From Tetrahymena thermophila SB210 (Eukaryota; Ciliophora; Oligohymenophorea; Hymenostomatida; Tetrahymenidae), in NCBI RefSeq assembly GCF_000189635.1, contig NW_002476420.1:534625-598624 (forward strand): a stretch of 64,000 nucleotides of DNA. Direction: 5' to 3'. The notes beneath the pieces are model-generated. The model had not been told where the DNA came from and ran no database searches. It was given only the letters and a program-made list of their open reading frames with translations. This document shows, piece by piece, positions 37,496 through 49,055 of this stretch. The position numbers were made by a program, and so were the translations under genes. Each line of letters opens with the position of its first letter. Position 1 is the stretch's first letter.

Positions 37496-39187
37496 GAAAT
37501 ATTTTAATTTGTTAATAATTTAAATAAAATGTACTTGTAAACATACATACAATATGTGTGTGACTGATTATAATTATTTTGAATACTGATAAATTCTACA
37601 TTCAAAAATTTAATAGAGATAAAGTATTAATGAATCTTATATAAATAAATATTAAACTATTAAAATTAGTATTATTAAATTATGGTATTAATATTTTTAT
37701 CTTATTCATTTTTTTAAATTTACCAACTGTATATTAAATAATATGCTATTTAGCAAATAATTTTGTAATCTATTTTTAAATAATAGCAATGTTTGTTTTA
37801 AATGGTGTGTGTATCTTTTTAAATTTCTAACTCTTAAAATTTTCTGTCAATGTCATTAAATTAAATTTAGCTACCTCTATTTTTTGTACTTTGCTTTATT
37901 TTTATTAATATTATTAGTATTACTTTACTAAATAAATAAATAGCGCTTTTTATAAAATATATTAAATTGAAGGTTTATCAAGTTTATTTTTTTGTAATTA
38001 CTTTATTTTAGATAAGTTCTAAATTTCTAAAAAAATAAATACACCTTAATTATTTAGTAAATGTAATATATCTGATTAAATTTGGTCATTTATGAAGGAT
38101 GAATTATTAAATTTTGGAAAAAATTAATTTAAAACAGATAAAAATATGCTAGAATGTAGAACAGATAAATGTAATATTGAATATTGAAAACTTAACAAAC
38201 AAACAAATTTAATTAATTTAAATTAAAATAATTAAATGCATCAATTTAATTTTATTGCGATTCGTGAATAATTTAAATTATTTTCATATATTTGTTCTCA
38301 TTTATATTTAATTTTAAAAATGAATAAGTTGATTTAAATAAATTTACTAAGGACTAACAATTTAAAGTATTTTTTTCATAATTGGCTACTTGAAATTAAT
38401 TAAAAAATATAGAGCTTTTTTATTGATATTAAATATGATTAATTAATATGAGAAAACTAGTAATAGTACTTGTTAATAAAAAAGATTATAATCAATAATA
38501 ATATTTAATACTAATAATCAGCCGACTTAAACTAATTAACTAACTAACTAACTAACAGGCCATTTATTAAAATAAAAATTCTTGACTAAACTAAAAAAAA
38601 TAAATACACATCTTTAATGCTTATGTTTTTCTATTTTACATATTTTTGCATATTTTTCAAAATATGTAATTAAAAAAGCTTCTATTTTTTTCCTACCTTA
38701 TTAAAAACATTTTGAAAACTATAAAAAAAAAATATATTTACACAATATTTAATTTTTTATTATGAAATATTTACAGTAATTAAGTAAAGAATTAATATGT
38801 CTTATAATAAATAATATTAAGTCTAGTTTGTATTTAATTCAAAATAACTGAAATACATGCCTTTATTTTAGTTCTATTTAAATTAGAACAAATCATAAAT
38901 ATTGAAATTACTGCATTTAAATTATATTATTAGTTCTAATTTTATTTATATCTTAAGTTAATTTCGTCTATTTTTATTTATCTATCTTTCGAGATATTAT
39001 GTTATAGTCAGTGGATGCTTAAGGTTTATATAACAATATCAAAAATATTAGAATTTTTTAATTAATTAATTAAAGTTTCATTTCCCTTAAATACTTTAAA
39101 TTATCATTAGTAATTATCAAATATTTTATAATTAAATCAATCAAAATAAAATAATTAAAATTAAATCTAAAAAAACAGTTGAAAAAT
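37496..39187. other. Spacer after gene 4
   Basis: AT-rich, no gene seen. The first about 650 bp resemble the spacer after gene 5 (SD4). Contains (AACT)n at about 38536-38558. The last 110 bp are almost identical to those before gene 4, although the DNA further upstream is different. Confidence 0.55.
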
Positions 39188-40072
39188 ATGAGAATTATAT
39201 GCTTAGCTTTAATTGCTTTACTTGCAATATCTGTTGTCTATGCTGATGAAGAATCTGATGCAGTCAAGGAATGCGCTACTTCTACTGATGCCCAAATGAA
39301 TTGTGGTGAAGATGAAGATGAGGTCTGTGAAAAAGAAAAGGAAAGATTGGAATCATGCATAGATGGTTGCGACAACGGTTCCTTCGATTAAACTTTTTAT
39401 GAATAAGGGTTATGCTTTTAAAAAAAGTGTACTACCAAAAACTTAAAGCTCAAAACTGCTTTATCAAATTACATTAAATGTTTCCTTAAATTCCCTCCCA
39501 CTGAAGATAATAAAAATGAAGGCGACAATAAAGGTGAAGGTGAAAATAAGGATGAAGGAAACAAGAAAGATGAAGGTGAAAATAAGGATGAAGGAGAAAA
39601 GAAGGAAGAAGGAAACAAGAAAGATGAGGAAGAAAATAAAGATGAAGGAAACAAGAAAGATGAAGGTGAAAAGAAGGATGAAGGAAACAAGAAAGACGAA
39701 GGTGATGTGAAGGATGAAGGAAACAATAAAGAAGAAGGAGAAAAGAAAGACGAAGGAAACAAGAAAGATGAAGGTGAAAAGAAGGATGAAGAAAACAAGA
39801 ATGGAGAAGGAGAAAAGAAAGATGAAGGAGAGAAGAAGGATGAAGGAAACAAGAATGAAGAAGAAACAAAGAAAGATGAAGGTATCAAAAAAGATGAAGA
39901 AAACAAAAAAGACAATGTTGAATAAGGCCAAAAAGACCAAAAGGGAGATAATGGCTCAAAAGATCAAAAAGATCAAAATGGCAAGATTGTTAAAGCTGAA
40001 TAAAGTGTTATTTCTGGTGGAAATTCATTAGTTTTTGCACTCACATTAACTATCTTAGCTTTATTAAATTGA
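39188..40072 (+). CDS. GPI-type surface protein, eight-Cys domain and KKDEG repeats (family B, gene 5)
   Basis: Intronless, 294 residues, TGA stop. Signal peptide identical to gene 1; the mature start is DEESDAVKEC instead of DEDIDAIKEC, and EVC replaces EAC. All eight cysteines are present. The stalk is less regular (NKKDEEENKDEGN, DEGDVKDEGNNKEEGEKK). The type 2 linker and tail match gene 4 (KKDNVEQGQKDQKGDNGS, SGGNSLVFALTLTILALLN). Genes 4 and 5 form the type 2 subgroup. Predicted GPI-anchored surface protein. Confidence 0.82.
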
Positions 40073-41789
40073 GAAATATTTTAATTTATATATTTAAATA
40101 AAATTTACTTGTAAACATACATAAAATATGTGTGAATGACTATAATTATTTTTTATTTGAAAAAGGCTTTATTAAATAAATAAAAAAATTATTTTTGAAT
40201 ACTAATAAATTATAGAGAGAAAAAGTATTAATCATCTGAAATAAATAAATATTAAATAAACTCTATTAAAATCAGTATTATTAAATTAAGGTATTAATAA
40301 TTAAACATCCTATCCTGAATTTTATCATATTCCTTTTTTTTAATTTAGCCAACTGTATATTAAATAATATGCAATTAAATGAAGATATTTAGCAAATAAT
40401 TTTGTAATCTATTTTTAAATAATAGCAATCCTTGCTTTTAATGATGTGTGTATCTTTTTAAATTTTTAACCCTTAAAATGTCATTAAATTAAGTTAAGCT
40501 ATCTCTATTTTTTGTACTTTGCTTTATTTTATTAATATAATTATTAGTAATTTACTAAATAAATAGCGATTTTTATAAAATATATCAAATTGATGGTTTA
40601 TCTATCCAAGTTCTTATTTTTTGTAATTAGTTTATTTTAGATAATTTAGTTCTAAATTTCTAAGATAATATGCCTTGATTATTTAGTAAATGTAATAAAT
40701 AGCATCTGCTTAAATTTGGTCATTTATGGAGGATGAAGCATTAACTTCATGTTTAAAAGTAAAGTGGATCCGAGAATCTTGTATTAATTGTACAATTTTA
40801 TTTCAAAACAAAAATATTTTATGAAAAATATTCAAAATTATTTGCTGAATTCGATCAACTCTTGTTTCATATTTAATATAATAAGCTTTTAATTATATTA
40901 AGCTTAAGAGAGCTAAGGTATGCGAAATAATTAGAATACTTCCATTCATCATTCTTCTAGATTAAATGTATTTAATTTCGCGAATGAATACTAATTATTT
41001 ATCAATAATCAAAATTTTATAAATCTATAATAAATAAATATATATCTTAAAATATTAATTTTAAATTTTATGTGAAAATTATTCTTTTATTAGCAAAATA
41101 ATATTTTAATTAGTAAAAATTAAATAACAAACGAGCTAATTCATTTTTAATGTTGAAGTATTTACGGTAATTCTGTAAATGCTAGCTAGATAGATATTTC
41201 TAATAAAATCTAATACCAAGTCTAGTTAGTATCAAATTTAAATTAACTTATAATTAATCTATGTTTTAGTTCTATTTGGATTTAATCAATTATAATTGCT
41301 TATTAATTCATTTATAAATTTTTAATATTTTTGATATTTTGTTTTAATATTTTTTATATTTTAAAATAATTCTTTTAATTGTTAAATAATTTGAAATAAA
41401 CAATTTATACTTTTTCATTTTATTTTCTAACTATATATAACAAATTACTTTTAACTAATTAAATTTGCTTGATACATTAAAATAGATAAATTTAATTAAC
41501 TATAACTAAAAATTTCTCCCAACTTATTTATTTATTTATTTATTTATTGCTAATTAAGTTTATCTAATTTAATTTTACTTCAAGATATTACGTTATGGTT
41601 ATAGTGAGTCAGTCAGTCATTAATTGCTAAATTTTAAAATAACAGTATAAATAAATTATGATCACAAATATAGTTTCATTTTCATTAAACACTTTAAATA
41701 ATCTTAAGTATTTACCAAATTTTGTATAATTAATTAATTCAATTAAAATAAAAATATTAAAATCAAATCTAAAAAAATAGTTGAAAAAT
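40073..41789. other. Spacer after gene 5 (SD4 copy) and type 1 flank of gene 6
   Basis: No gene seen. About 40080-41040 is repeated after pseudogene 7 (about 45252-45720) and after pseudogene 9 (about 49060-49800). Shared markers are TTTGTACTTTGCT, GCTTAAGAGAGCTA and ATGCGAAATAATTAGAATACTTCC. From about 41105 it is the type 1 flank (SD2). Confidence 0.6.
40080..41040 (+). repeat. Segmental duplication SD4, copy a (partners about 45252-45720 and 49060-49800)
   Basis: Aligned by eye through AATAGCGATTTTTATAAAATATAT, ATATGCCTTGATTATTTAG and TTAAGAGAGCTA. Includes an imperfect inverted repeat near 40920-41000 (ATAATTAGAATAC against GAATACTAATTAT). Confidence 0.7.
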
Positions 41790-42701
41790 ATGAGAATTAT
41801 ATGCTTAGCTTTAATTGCTTTACTTGCAATATCTGTTGTCTATGCTGATGAAGATATTGATGCTATCAAGGAATGCGCTACTTCTACTGATGCCCAAATG
41901 AATTGTGGTGAAGATGAAGATGAGGCCTGTGAAAAAGAAAAGGAAAGATTGGAATCATGCATAGATGCTTGTGACAACGGTTCCTTCGATTAAACTATGT
42001 ATGAAATAGGGTTATGCTTTTAAAAAAAGTGTACTACCAAAAACTCAAAGCTCAAAACTGCTTTATCAAATTACATTAAATGTTTCCTTAAATTCCCTCC
42101 CACTGAAGATAATAAAAATGAAGGCGACAATAAAGGTGAAGGTGAAAATAAGGATGAAGGAGAAAAGAAAGATGAAGGTGTAAATAAGGACGAAGAAAAC
42201 AAGAAAGATGAAGGAGAAAAGAAGGATGAAGGAGAAAATAAGAATGAAGGAAACAAGAAAGATGAAGGAGAAAATAAGGATGAAGGAAATAAGAAAGACG
42301 AAGGAGAAAAGAAAGATGAGGGAGAAAAGAAAGACGAAGGAGAAAATAAAGATGAGGGAGAAAAGAAGGATGAAGGAAACAAAAAAGACGAAGGTGAAAA
42401 GAAAGATGAAGGAGAAAAGAAGGAAGAAGGAAACAAAAAAGATGAAGGAGAAAAAAAGGAGGAAGGAAACAAGAAAGATGAAGGCGAAAAGAAAGATGAA
42501 GGTATCAAAAAAGATGAGGAAAACAAAAAAGACAAGGTCGAAGAAGGTCAATAAGGCTAAAAGGGAGATAAAAACTCTAATGATCAAAAAGATTAAAAAG
42601 ACCAAAATGGTAAACCTACCAAAGCTGAATAAAGTGTTATTTCTGGTGGAAACTCTTTAGTTTTTGCAGTCACTTTAACTATTTTAGCTTTATTAAATTG
42701 A
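41790..42701 (+). CDS. GPI-type surface protein, eight-Cys domain and KKDEG repeats (family B, gene 6)
   Basis: Intronless, 303 residues, TGA stop. Signal peptide, Cys domain and TMYEIGLC match gene 1. The beginning of the stalk (EGDNKGEGENKDEGEKKDEG) matches type 2 genes 4 and 5, while the end (GIKKDEENKKDKVEEGQQG, SGGNSLVFAVTLTILALLN) is type 1. It is therefore a mosaic in the opposite sense to gene 4. Repeat units are interspersed with NKKDEG and KKEEG variants. Its upstream region is the type 1 flank and its downstream region is SD3. Predicted GPI-anchored surface protein. Confidence 0.82.
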
Positions 42702-44959
42702 GAAATATTTTATATGTATATTATTGTAAATTCAAAATGTATACATACATAAGACTTGTTAGAATTTTAAGGTTTTTAAATAAATAAAAAAAATAGCAGA
42801 ATTGTTTTATTAAAGTTGATAAATAGCTAGATTAATGTTTAAATATATCATAATATTTATTAATTCCTCACTAGTAATAATAATTTAGTATGCAAATGGA
42901 TATAGCTAACCTTGAAAATTTTTTTTCGTGAGTAGGTATGTGATTTTTAGTTTACATGTTTATTAAATATTATTTTTATAATCTCCTTTAATAATTTAAA
43001 TTTTAATATAATCCACATTTAAATCTTATGTATAAAATTTTATTTTATAAAAATTACCATATTCTCTATTGAACACTTACGTTTTCACAATATGGAAATT
43101 TCATAAAATCAAAGAGATATTATAATAGAGAGTATATAAATTAATTTATAAGTTGTTAATTGTTTTGCAATAAAAAGAGTTGTTTAATTAATTAAGTAAC
43201 ATATTTTAGCAGCAGCATTCTATATATTTGCGTAAAAAAAAAAACGACTGACTCTTTTATTTAAACTTATTTATATTAAATTTCAAAATATTTTATGTTT
43301 AATTTCTCTTCAGCAAGCATATTTAAAGCAAAAATCCTTTTAAAGCAATTGTTTTGATTAATAATTAAAAAAAATATAATTAAATTTTATTAGAGAATAC
43401 AGCAGCTGCAATTGATTACTTTTAAATTGTAAAAACTACTTAAATTTCATATAAAAAGAAAATTGTATAATATGTGAATCTTAATTTATCTTGATATTTT
43501 TACAAGTATTTTACTAACACTCAATCACTTTTATTAAATATAACTAATTGAAATTTTAATTTTTGAAACTAACTTGGAATAAATATTTATTAAAAAATAT
43601 GCATAGATTACTTAGCAATTGTAACAAAACAATATTTACTTCTGATAAAATTTGATAATAATTAATTAAGATGTTTCAGTAAAAAATAATCAAACAAAAA
43701 TAAAAAAAATTATTTTAGAATATTTAAATTTAAAAAAATATTTTATTAATTTTTTAAAAGAATTAAAAAGAATTTTATATTTTCCTTTATTTTTTATCAT
43801 TAAAATTTAATTTAATGATAGCTTAAATATATTATTAGGTAATAACTAATACTTGATAACTTGCTGATAATTAAATTATCTAAATTGTTCTAAAATTAAA
43901 TAACTTATTTTAATAATCATTCATTATACATAATAAATTACTAAAATTAAAATAAAAAAGTTTTGGTAATAGTAACTATTTTATATGAATTAAATTATAG
44001 ATATTTACTGTAAATCAATATATTTACACATAATTAACATTAAATGATACAAATTACAATTATCCAACCAAATAAATCCAAATATATTTATTTGTTTCTT
44101 AAACTAGAAATTTATTAACAAAGATAAAAGTATCTGGCTGGATTTATAGGAATAAAAGTTATTTGTATATTAATTGCTTGCTTATTATTTTTGATTTACA
44201 AAATTTTTTTGATTTAATATTATTAAGAAATTAATAATATTAAACAAATAACATATTAATTAATACTTTAATCAAATTTTTTATAAGAAGTAATTTATCA
44301 TGGATAGAGAATATATAATTGCACTGTCTTTTAAAAATACCAAGTTTTATTTTTAATTATTTCTTTAGGTATGAATACATATTCTATGGTACTATAAAGT
44401 AAATTTAAGCATTTTTAATTAATTTTATCCATTAAAAATGATAATTTATCTTCATCATAAAATAAAAAAACTTTTAAAAAAATAACCTTTTTCCAAAACA
44501 TAAGTTAAATAAAATTTAATATAGTATTATTTCATTGCATATGCATTATGAGTGTTAATAATTTATTCACAAAATAAATAAATTGAAATAAAAATTAATT
44601 TATTTTTTTAAATAAAACCTCAAAAAAATATGTGCTCTTAAAAATTTAATAGTATTTATATTTTTAGAGTAATTTAGAAATATTTCTAATCAAAATTTCA
44701 TCTTTTACAAACAAATTATGCGCTCACTTTTTATATTTTATATAAACTGTATCATTAGAGACTATGAATAAACAAGTAAATAAATAATATATTTAAATTA
44801 AATATTCATTAAAATAGATAGATATTTACTTAACTATAACTAAAATTTATCCCGTTTTATTTATTTTTAATTTTTTAATTCATCCAATTTTATTTTACTT
44901 ACAAAATGTTACGTAATAGTAAATTAGAGGTTGATAAATTATAAAATAACAGTAAAAAA
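42702..44959. other. Spacer SD3, copy b
   Basis: AT-rich, no gene seen; repeats 34068-36440 with substitutions and indels. Runs directly into truncated pseudogene 7. Confidence 0.6.
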
Positions 44960-45252
44960 ATGCTATCAAGAAACCAAAAACTAAAAGCTCAAAACTACTT
45001 TATCAAACTACATTAAATTTTTCTTAAAATTCCCTCCCACTGATCCACTGATGATAACAAAAATGAAGGCGACAATAAAGGTGAAGGTGAAAACAAGGAT
45101 TAAGGAGAAAAGAAAGATGAAAGTGTTAATAAGGACGACGAAAACAAGAAAGATGAAGGAGAAAAGAAGGATGAATGAAACAAGAAAGATGAGTGAGAAA
45201 CTAAAGATGAAGGAAACAAGACAGATGAAGGTGAAAAAAAGGGTGAAGGAAA
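44960..45252 (+). pseudogene. Truncated family B pseudogene (unit 7)
   Basis: Lacks the signal peptide and first seven cysteines. Upstream flank ATAACAGTAAAAAAATGCTATCAAG runs straight into the KNQKLKT, then LSNYIK, part. The conserved Cys of IKC is Phe. An extra GATCCACT appears after PPT and shifts the frame. Within the KKDEG stretch there are TGA stops (GATGAATGA, GATGAGTGA). The C-terminal GPI part is missing: the sequence jumps into the SD4 spacer at about 45252. Not expected to be functional. Confidence 0.85.
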
Positions 45253-46275
45253 GTCATTAAATAAGTTAAGCTTTTTCTATTTTTGTACTTTGCTATATTT
45301 TATTAATATAATTACTAGTACTTTACTAAATAAATAGCAGTTTTTATAAAATATATCAAATTGAAGGTTTATCAATTCAAGTTCTTTTTTTTTAATTAGT
45401 TTAATTTAGATACTAAATTTCAAAGATAATATGCCTTGATTATTAAGTAAATGTAATAAATAGCATTTTCTTAAATTTGGTCATTAATGAAGGATGGAGT
45501 ATATTAACTACATGTTTAAAAATAAAGTAGATGCGATCTTGTTTCATATATATTAAAATAAACTTTTAATTATATTAAGCTTAAGAGAGCTATAAATTTT
45601 TAAGGTATGCGAAATAATTAGAATACTTCCATTAATCATTCATCTAGATTAAATGTATTTAATTTCAGGAATAATAACTATTTCTTAATAATTAAAATTT
45701 TATAAATCTATAATATATATATATATATATATATATCCTTAAATATTAAGCAATGTCAACCCAAATTTCTTATTCAAGATTTATCATTTTCCATATTATT
45801 TAACTCTAATTATACAATAGAAAACATACTTAATTTTTTAAATATGGGGGTGTTTACAGTAATTAAGTTATGAATTAATATATCTGATAATAACTAATAT
45901 TAATTAAATATAGTTCGTATTAAATTCAAAATAACTGAAATATATATATATATATGCCTTTATTTTAGTTCTATCTAGATTTGATCAATTAATAAATTTT
46001 CTCAATATATTAGTTCTAATTTTATTATATCTTAAGTTAATTTTGTATATTTTTATTTATCTATATTTCGAGGTATTATGTTCTAGTCAGTCAGCGAATG
46101 CTAAAGTTTTATATAACAATACCAAAAATATTACTATTTTTCACTCAATTAATTAAATAAAGTTTCACTCTCCTTAAATACTTTAAATTATCGTTAGTAT
46201 TTACCAAATATTGTATAATTAAATCAATTAAAATAAAAATATTAAAATAAAAACTAAAAAAAACAGTTGAAAAAT
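45253..46275. other. Spacer between unit 7 and gene 8
   Basis: SD4-like DNA to about 45720, then an (AT)n run at 45712-45736, then a type 2 upstream flank (GTGTTTACAGTAATTAAGTTA, CCTTTATTTTAGTTCTATCT) shared with unit 10. Nothing coding seen. Confidence 0.55.
45712..45736. repeat. (AT)n microsatellite
   Basis: About twelve AT repeats, seen directly. Confidence 0.9.
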
Positions 46276-46758
46276 ATGAGAATTATTTGTGTTGCTTTAA
46301 TTGCTTTACTTGCAATATCTGCTGTCAATGCTTAAGATAATGAGTTTATTTAGTGTGTAGGGAAATCTATAGCTTAAATGAGGTGTACAGATAATTAAGA
46401 TACAGCCTGTAATAATAAATTTAATGAAATCTCAGAATGTTTTACTGGTTGCCATACTACTTTTCCTACTTAATATTTTGAATAAGGGCAATGCGTTAAT
46501 CAAAAATGTACTTCCGACAAATAAGAGTTCAAAACTGGTTTATCTGATTTAATTAAATGCTACTCTAAATTCTCTCCCACTGGAAATAAAGATGAAGGTG
46601 CAAATAAGGACGACCAAAAAGACTAAAAGGGAGATAATAGCTCTTAGGATCAAAAAGATCAAAATGGCAAAACAGCTAAAGCTGAACAAGGTGCTATTTC
46701 TGGCGGAAACTCATTAGTTTTTGCACTCACTTTAACTGTTTTTGCTTTATTAAATTGA
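46276..46758 (+). CDS. Short eight-Cys GPI-type protein without KKDEG stalk (family B, gene 8)
   Basis: Intronless, 160 residues, TGA stop. Signal peptide MRIICVALIALLAISAVNA. All eight cysteines are conserved in spacing (IQC, MRC, TAC, SEC, TGC, GQC, QKC, IKC), but the residues between them differ strongly from genes 1-6. After KFSPTGNKDEGANKDDQKDQ it passes directly to the linker and SGGNSLVFALTLTVFALLN, with only one KDEG-like unit. The intact frame, with many synonymous and non-synonymous changes, suggests a functional older lineage. It defines the minimal module: signal peptide, Cys domain, GPI signal. Nearest relative is the frameshifted unit 10. Confidence 0.82.
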
Positions 46759-48620
46759 AAAATATTTTTTTTTAGAGATTAATTTAAAAAAGTAAACTAT
46801 ACATTGAGTTTTTTTAAGTTTATGTGGTTTTTGTTAGTTAATTTTTTAGCCAATCAAATTAATAACTAATATTTATTTAAAATAATTTATTAAATATATC
46901 TTAAAGATATTATATAGGTTATAGTAAGACTTGTATGAATTATTATAACATGATTATATAATCATTGAATTAAACTCATTAAAAAATAATCATTATGATT
47001 ATAAATAAAATTATTGTTATTCTAAAAAATTTATTTATTAACTATTCTTAATTGATTATTTGTAAAAAGAATACGGCGATTATGATCTTTATTATTATTT
47101 TAGAAATTTATATTAGTTATAAGATTTTTTTGAAGAAAAAATTCATTTTAGAAAAACAAAATTAACATAAAAATAATTTATAAAATTAATTAAAAATGTA
47201 TTTACTGAAAGTTATAATTTAAAAGATTTTTTTAATGAAATGATAGTTTAGAATTTTTAAATTTAAAAAATATTTTATTGAATTTTTAAAAAAATTAAAA
47301 ATAAATATATATTTTCATTTATTTTTTTATCACTAAAATTGAGTTTAAAAATAGCTTAAATATATTATTAAGTACTAACTAATGCTTGCTAATTTGCTGA
47401 TAATTAAATTATCTAAAATGTTCTAAAATTAAATAACTTATTTTAATAATAATTATACATAATAAATTACAAAAATTAAAATAGAAAATTTTTGGTAATA
47501 GTAACTATTTTATATGAATTAAATTAAAGATATTTACTGTAAATCAATATATTTACAGATAATTAACATTAAATGATACAAATTAAAATTATTGGACCTA
47601 ATAGATCCAAATATATTTATTTGTTTCTTAAACTAGAAATTCATTAAAAAAGATAAAAGCATCTGGCTGGATTTATTGTAATAAAAGTTATTATATATTA
47701 ATAGCTTGCTTATAATTTTTGATTTCAAAATTTTTTTAATTATATATTATTAAGAAATTAATAAGATTAAAAAAATACCATATTAATTAATACTTTAATC
47801 AAATTTTTTTATAAGAAGTAATTTATTATGGATAGAGAATATATATATATATATATAATTGCACTGTCTTTTAAAAATAGCAAACTTTTCATTTATTTTA
47901 AATTATCAAAATAATTAAAAAAGTAATAATATTTTAAGCTTTGTATTCAAAATGATCAACTATTTTTAATTATTTTTTTTAGGTATGAATACATATTCTA
48001 TCGTACTATAAAGTAAATTAAGCATTTTTAATTAATTTTATCCATTAAAAATGATAATTTATCTTCATCATAAAATAAAAAAACTTTTAAAAAAATAACC
48101 TTTTTTCAAAACATAAGTTAAATAATATTTAATATAATATTATTTCATTGCATATGCATTATGAGTGTTAATAATTTAATCATAAAATAAATTGAAATAA
48201 AAAATAATTTAATTTTAAATAAAATTTCAACCAATAATATGTGCTCATATAAATTTAATAGTATTTATATTTTTAGAGTAATTTAGAAATATATCAAGTC
48301 AAAATTTCATCTTATACAAACAAATTATGCACTCGATTTTTATATTTTACATAAACTGTATCATTAGGAACATTAAATAAACAAGTAAATAAATAATATA
48401 TTATAATTAAATATTCTTGTAAAAACTTAAAAAAGTTTTTATTATTAATTTATAAACTTTGATATTATAATTAAAATAGGCAAATTTAATTAACTATAAC
48501 TAAAATTTATCCCGTTCTATTTATTTTCAATTAATTAATTTCATCGAATTTTATTTTACTTACAAGATATTACATAATAGTAAGTAAGAGATTGATAAAT
48601 TATAAAATAACAGTAAAAAA
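46759..48620. other. Spacer, partly SD3 copy c
   Basis: No gene seen. From about 47200 it resembles 35100-36440 and 43700-44945. Contains (AT)n at about 47840-47858. Ends in the same ATAACAGTAAAAAAATGCTAT junction as before unit 7. Confidence 0.55.
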
Positions 48621-49055
48621 ATGCTATAAAGAAAAGTATACTACCAAAAACTAAAAGATCAAAACTGCTTTATCAAACTACATTAAATGTTTCTTGAAAT
48701 TCCCTCCCACTGAAGATAATAAAAATGAAGGCGACAATAAAGGTGAAGGCGAAAATAAGGATGAAGGAGAAATGAAAGATGAAGGTTTAAATAAAAACGA
48801 AGAAAACAAGAAAATAAAGAAGAAAAGAAAATTGAAGGAAATAAGAATGAAGAAGAAACAAAGAAAGATGAAGGTATCAAAAGGAATGAAGAAAACAAAA
48901 AATGCAAGGTTGAAGAAGGCCAAAAAGACGAAAAGAGAGATAATTGCTCAAAATATCAAAATGGTAAGACTCTTAAATCTGAACAAAGTGTTATTTCTAG
49001 TGGAAACTCACTAGTTTTTGCTCTCACCTTATCTAATTTAGCTTTATTAAATTGA
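48621..49055 (+). pseudogene. 5'-truncated, frameshifted family B pseudogene (unit 9)
   Basis: Signal peptide and first six cysteines are missing. The KKC Cys is Tyr (TAT), while IKC is intact. The stalk is short, with a frame change near 48809 (AACAAGAAAATAAAG), after which the type 2 stalk end, linker and tail continue in the other frame to SSGNSLVFALTL and a TGA at 49053. The ATG at 48621 is not in the coding frame. The left junction is the same as in unit 7, so both come from one deleted ancestor. Confidence 0.85.
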
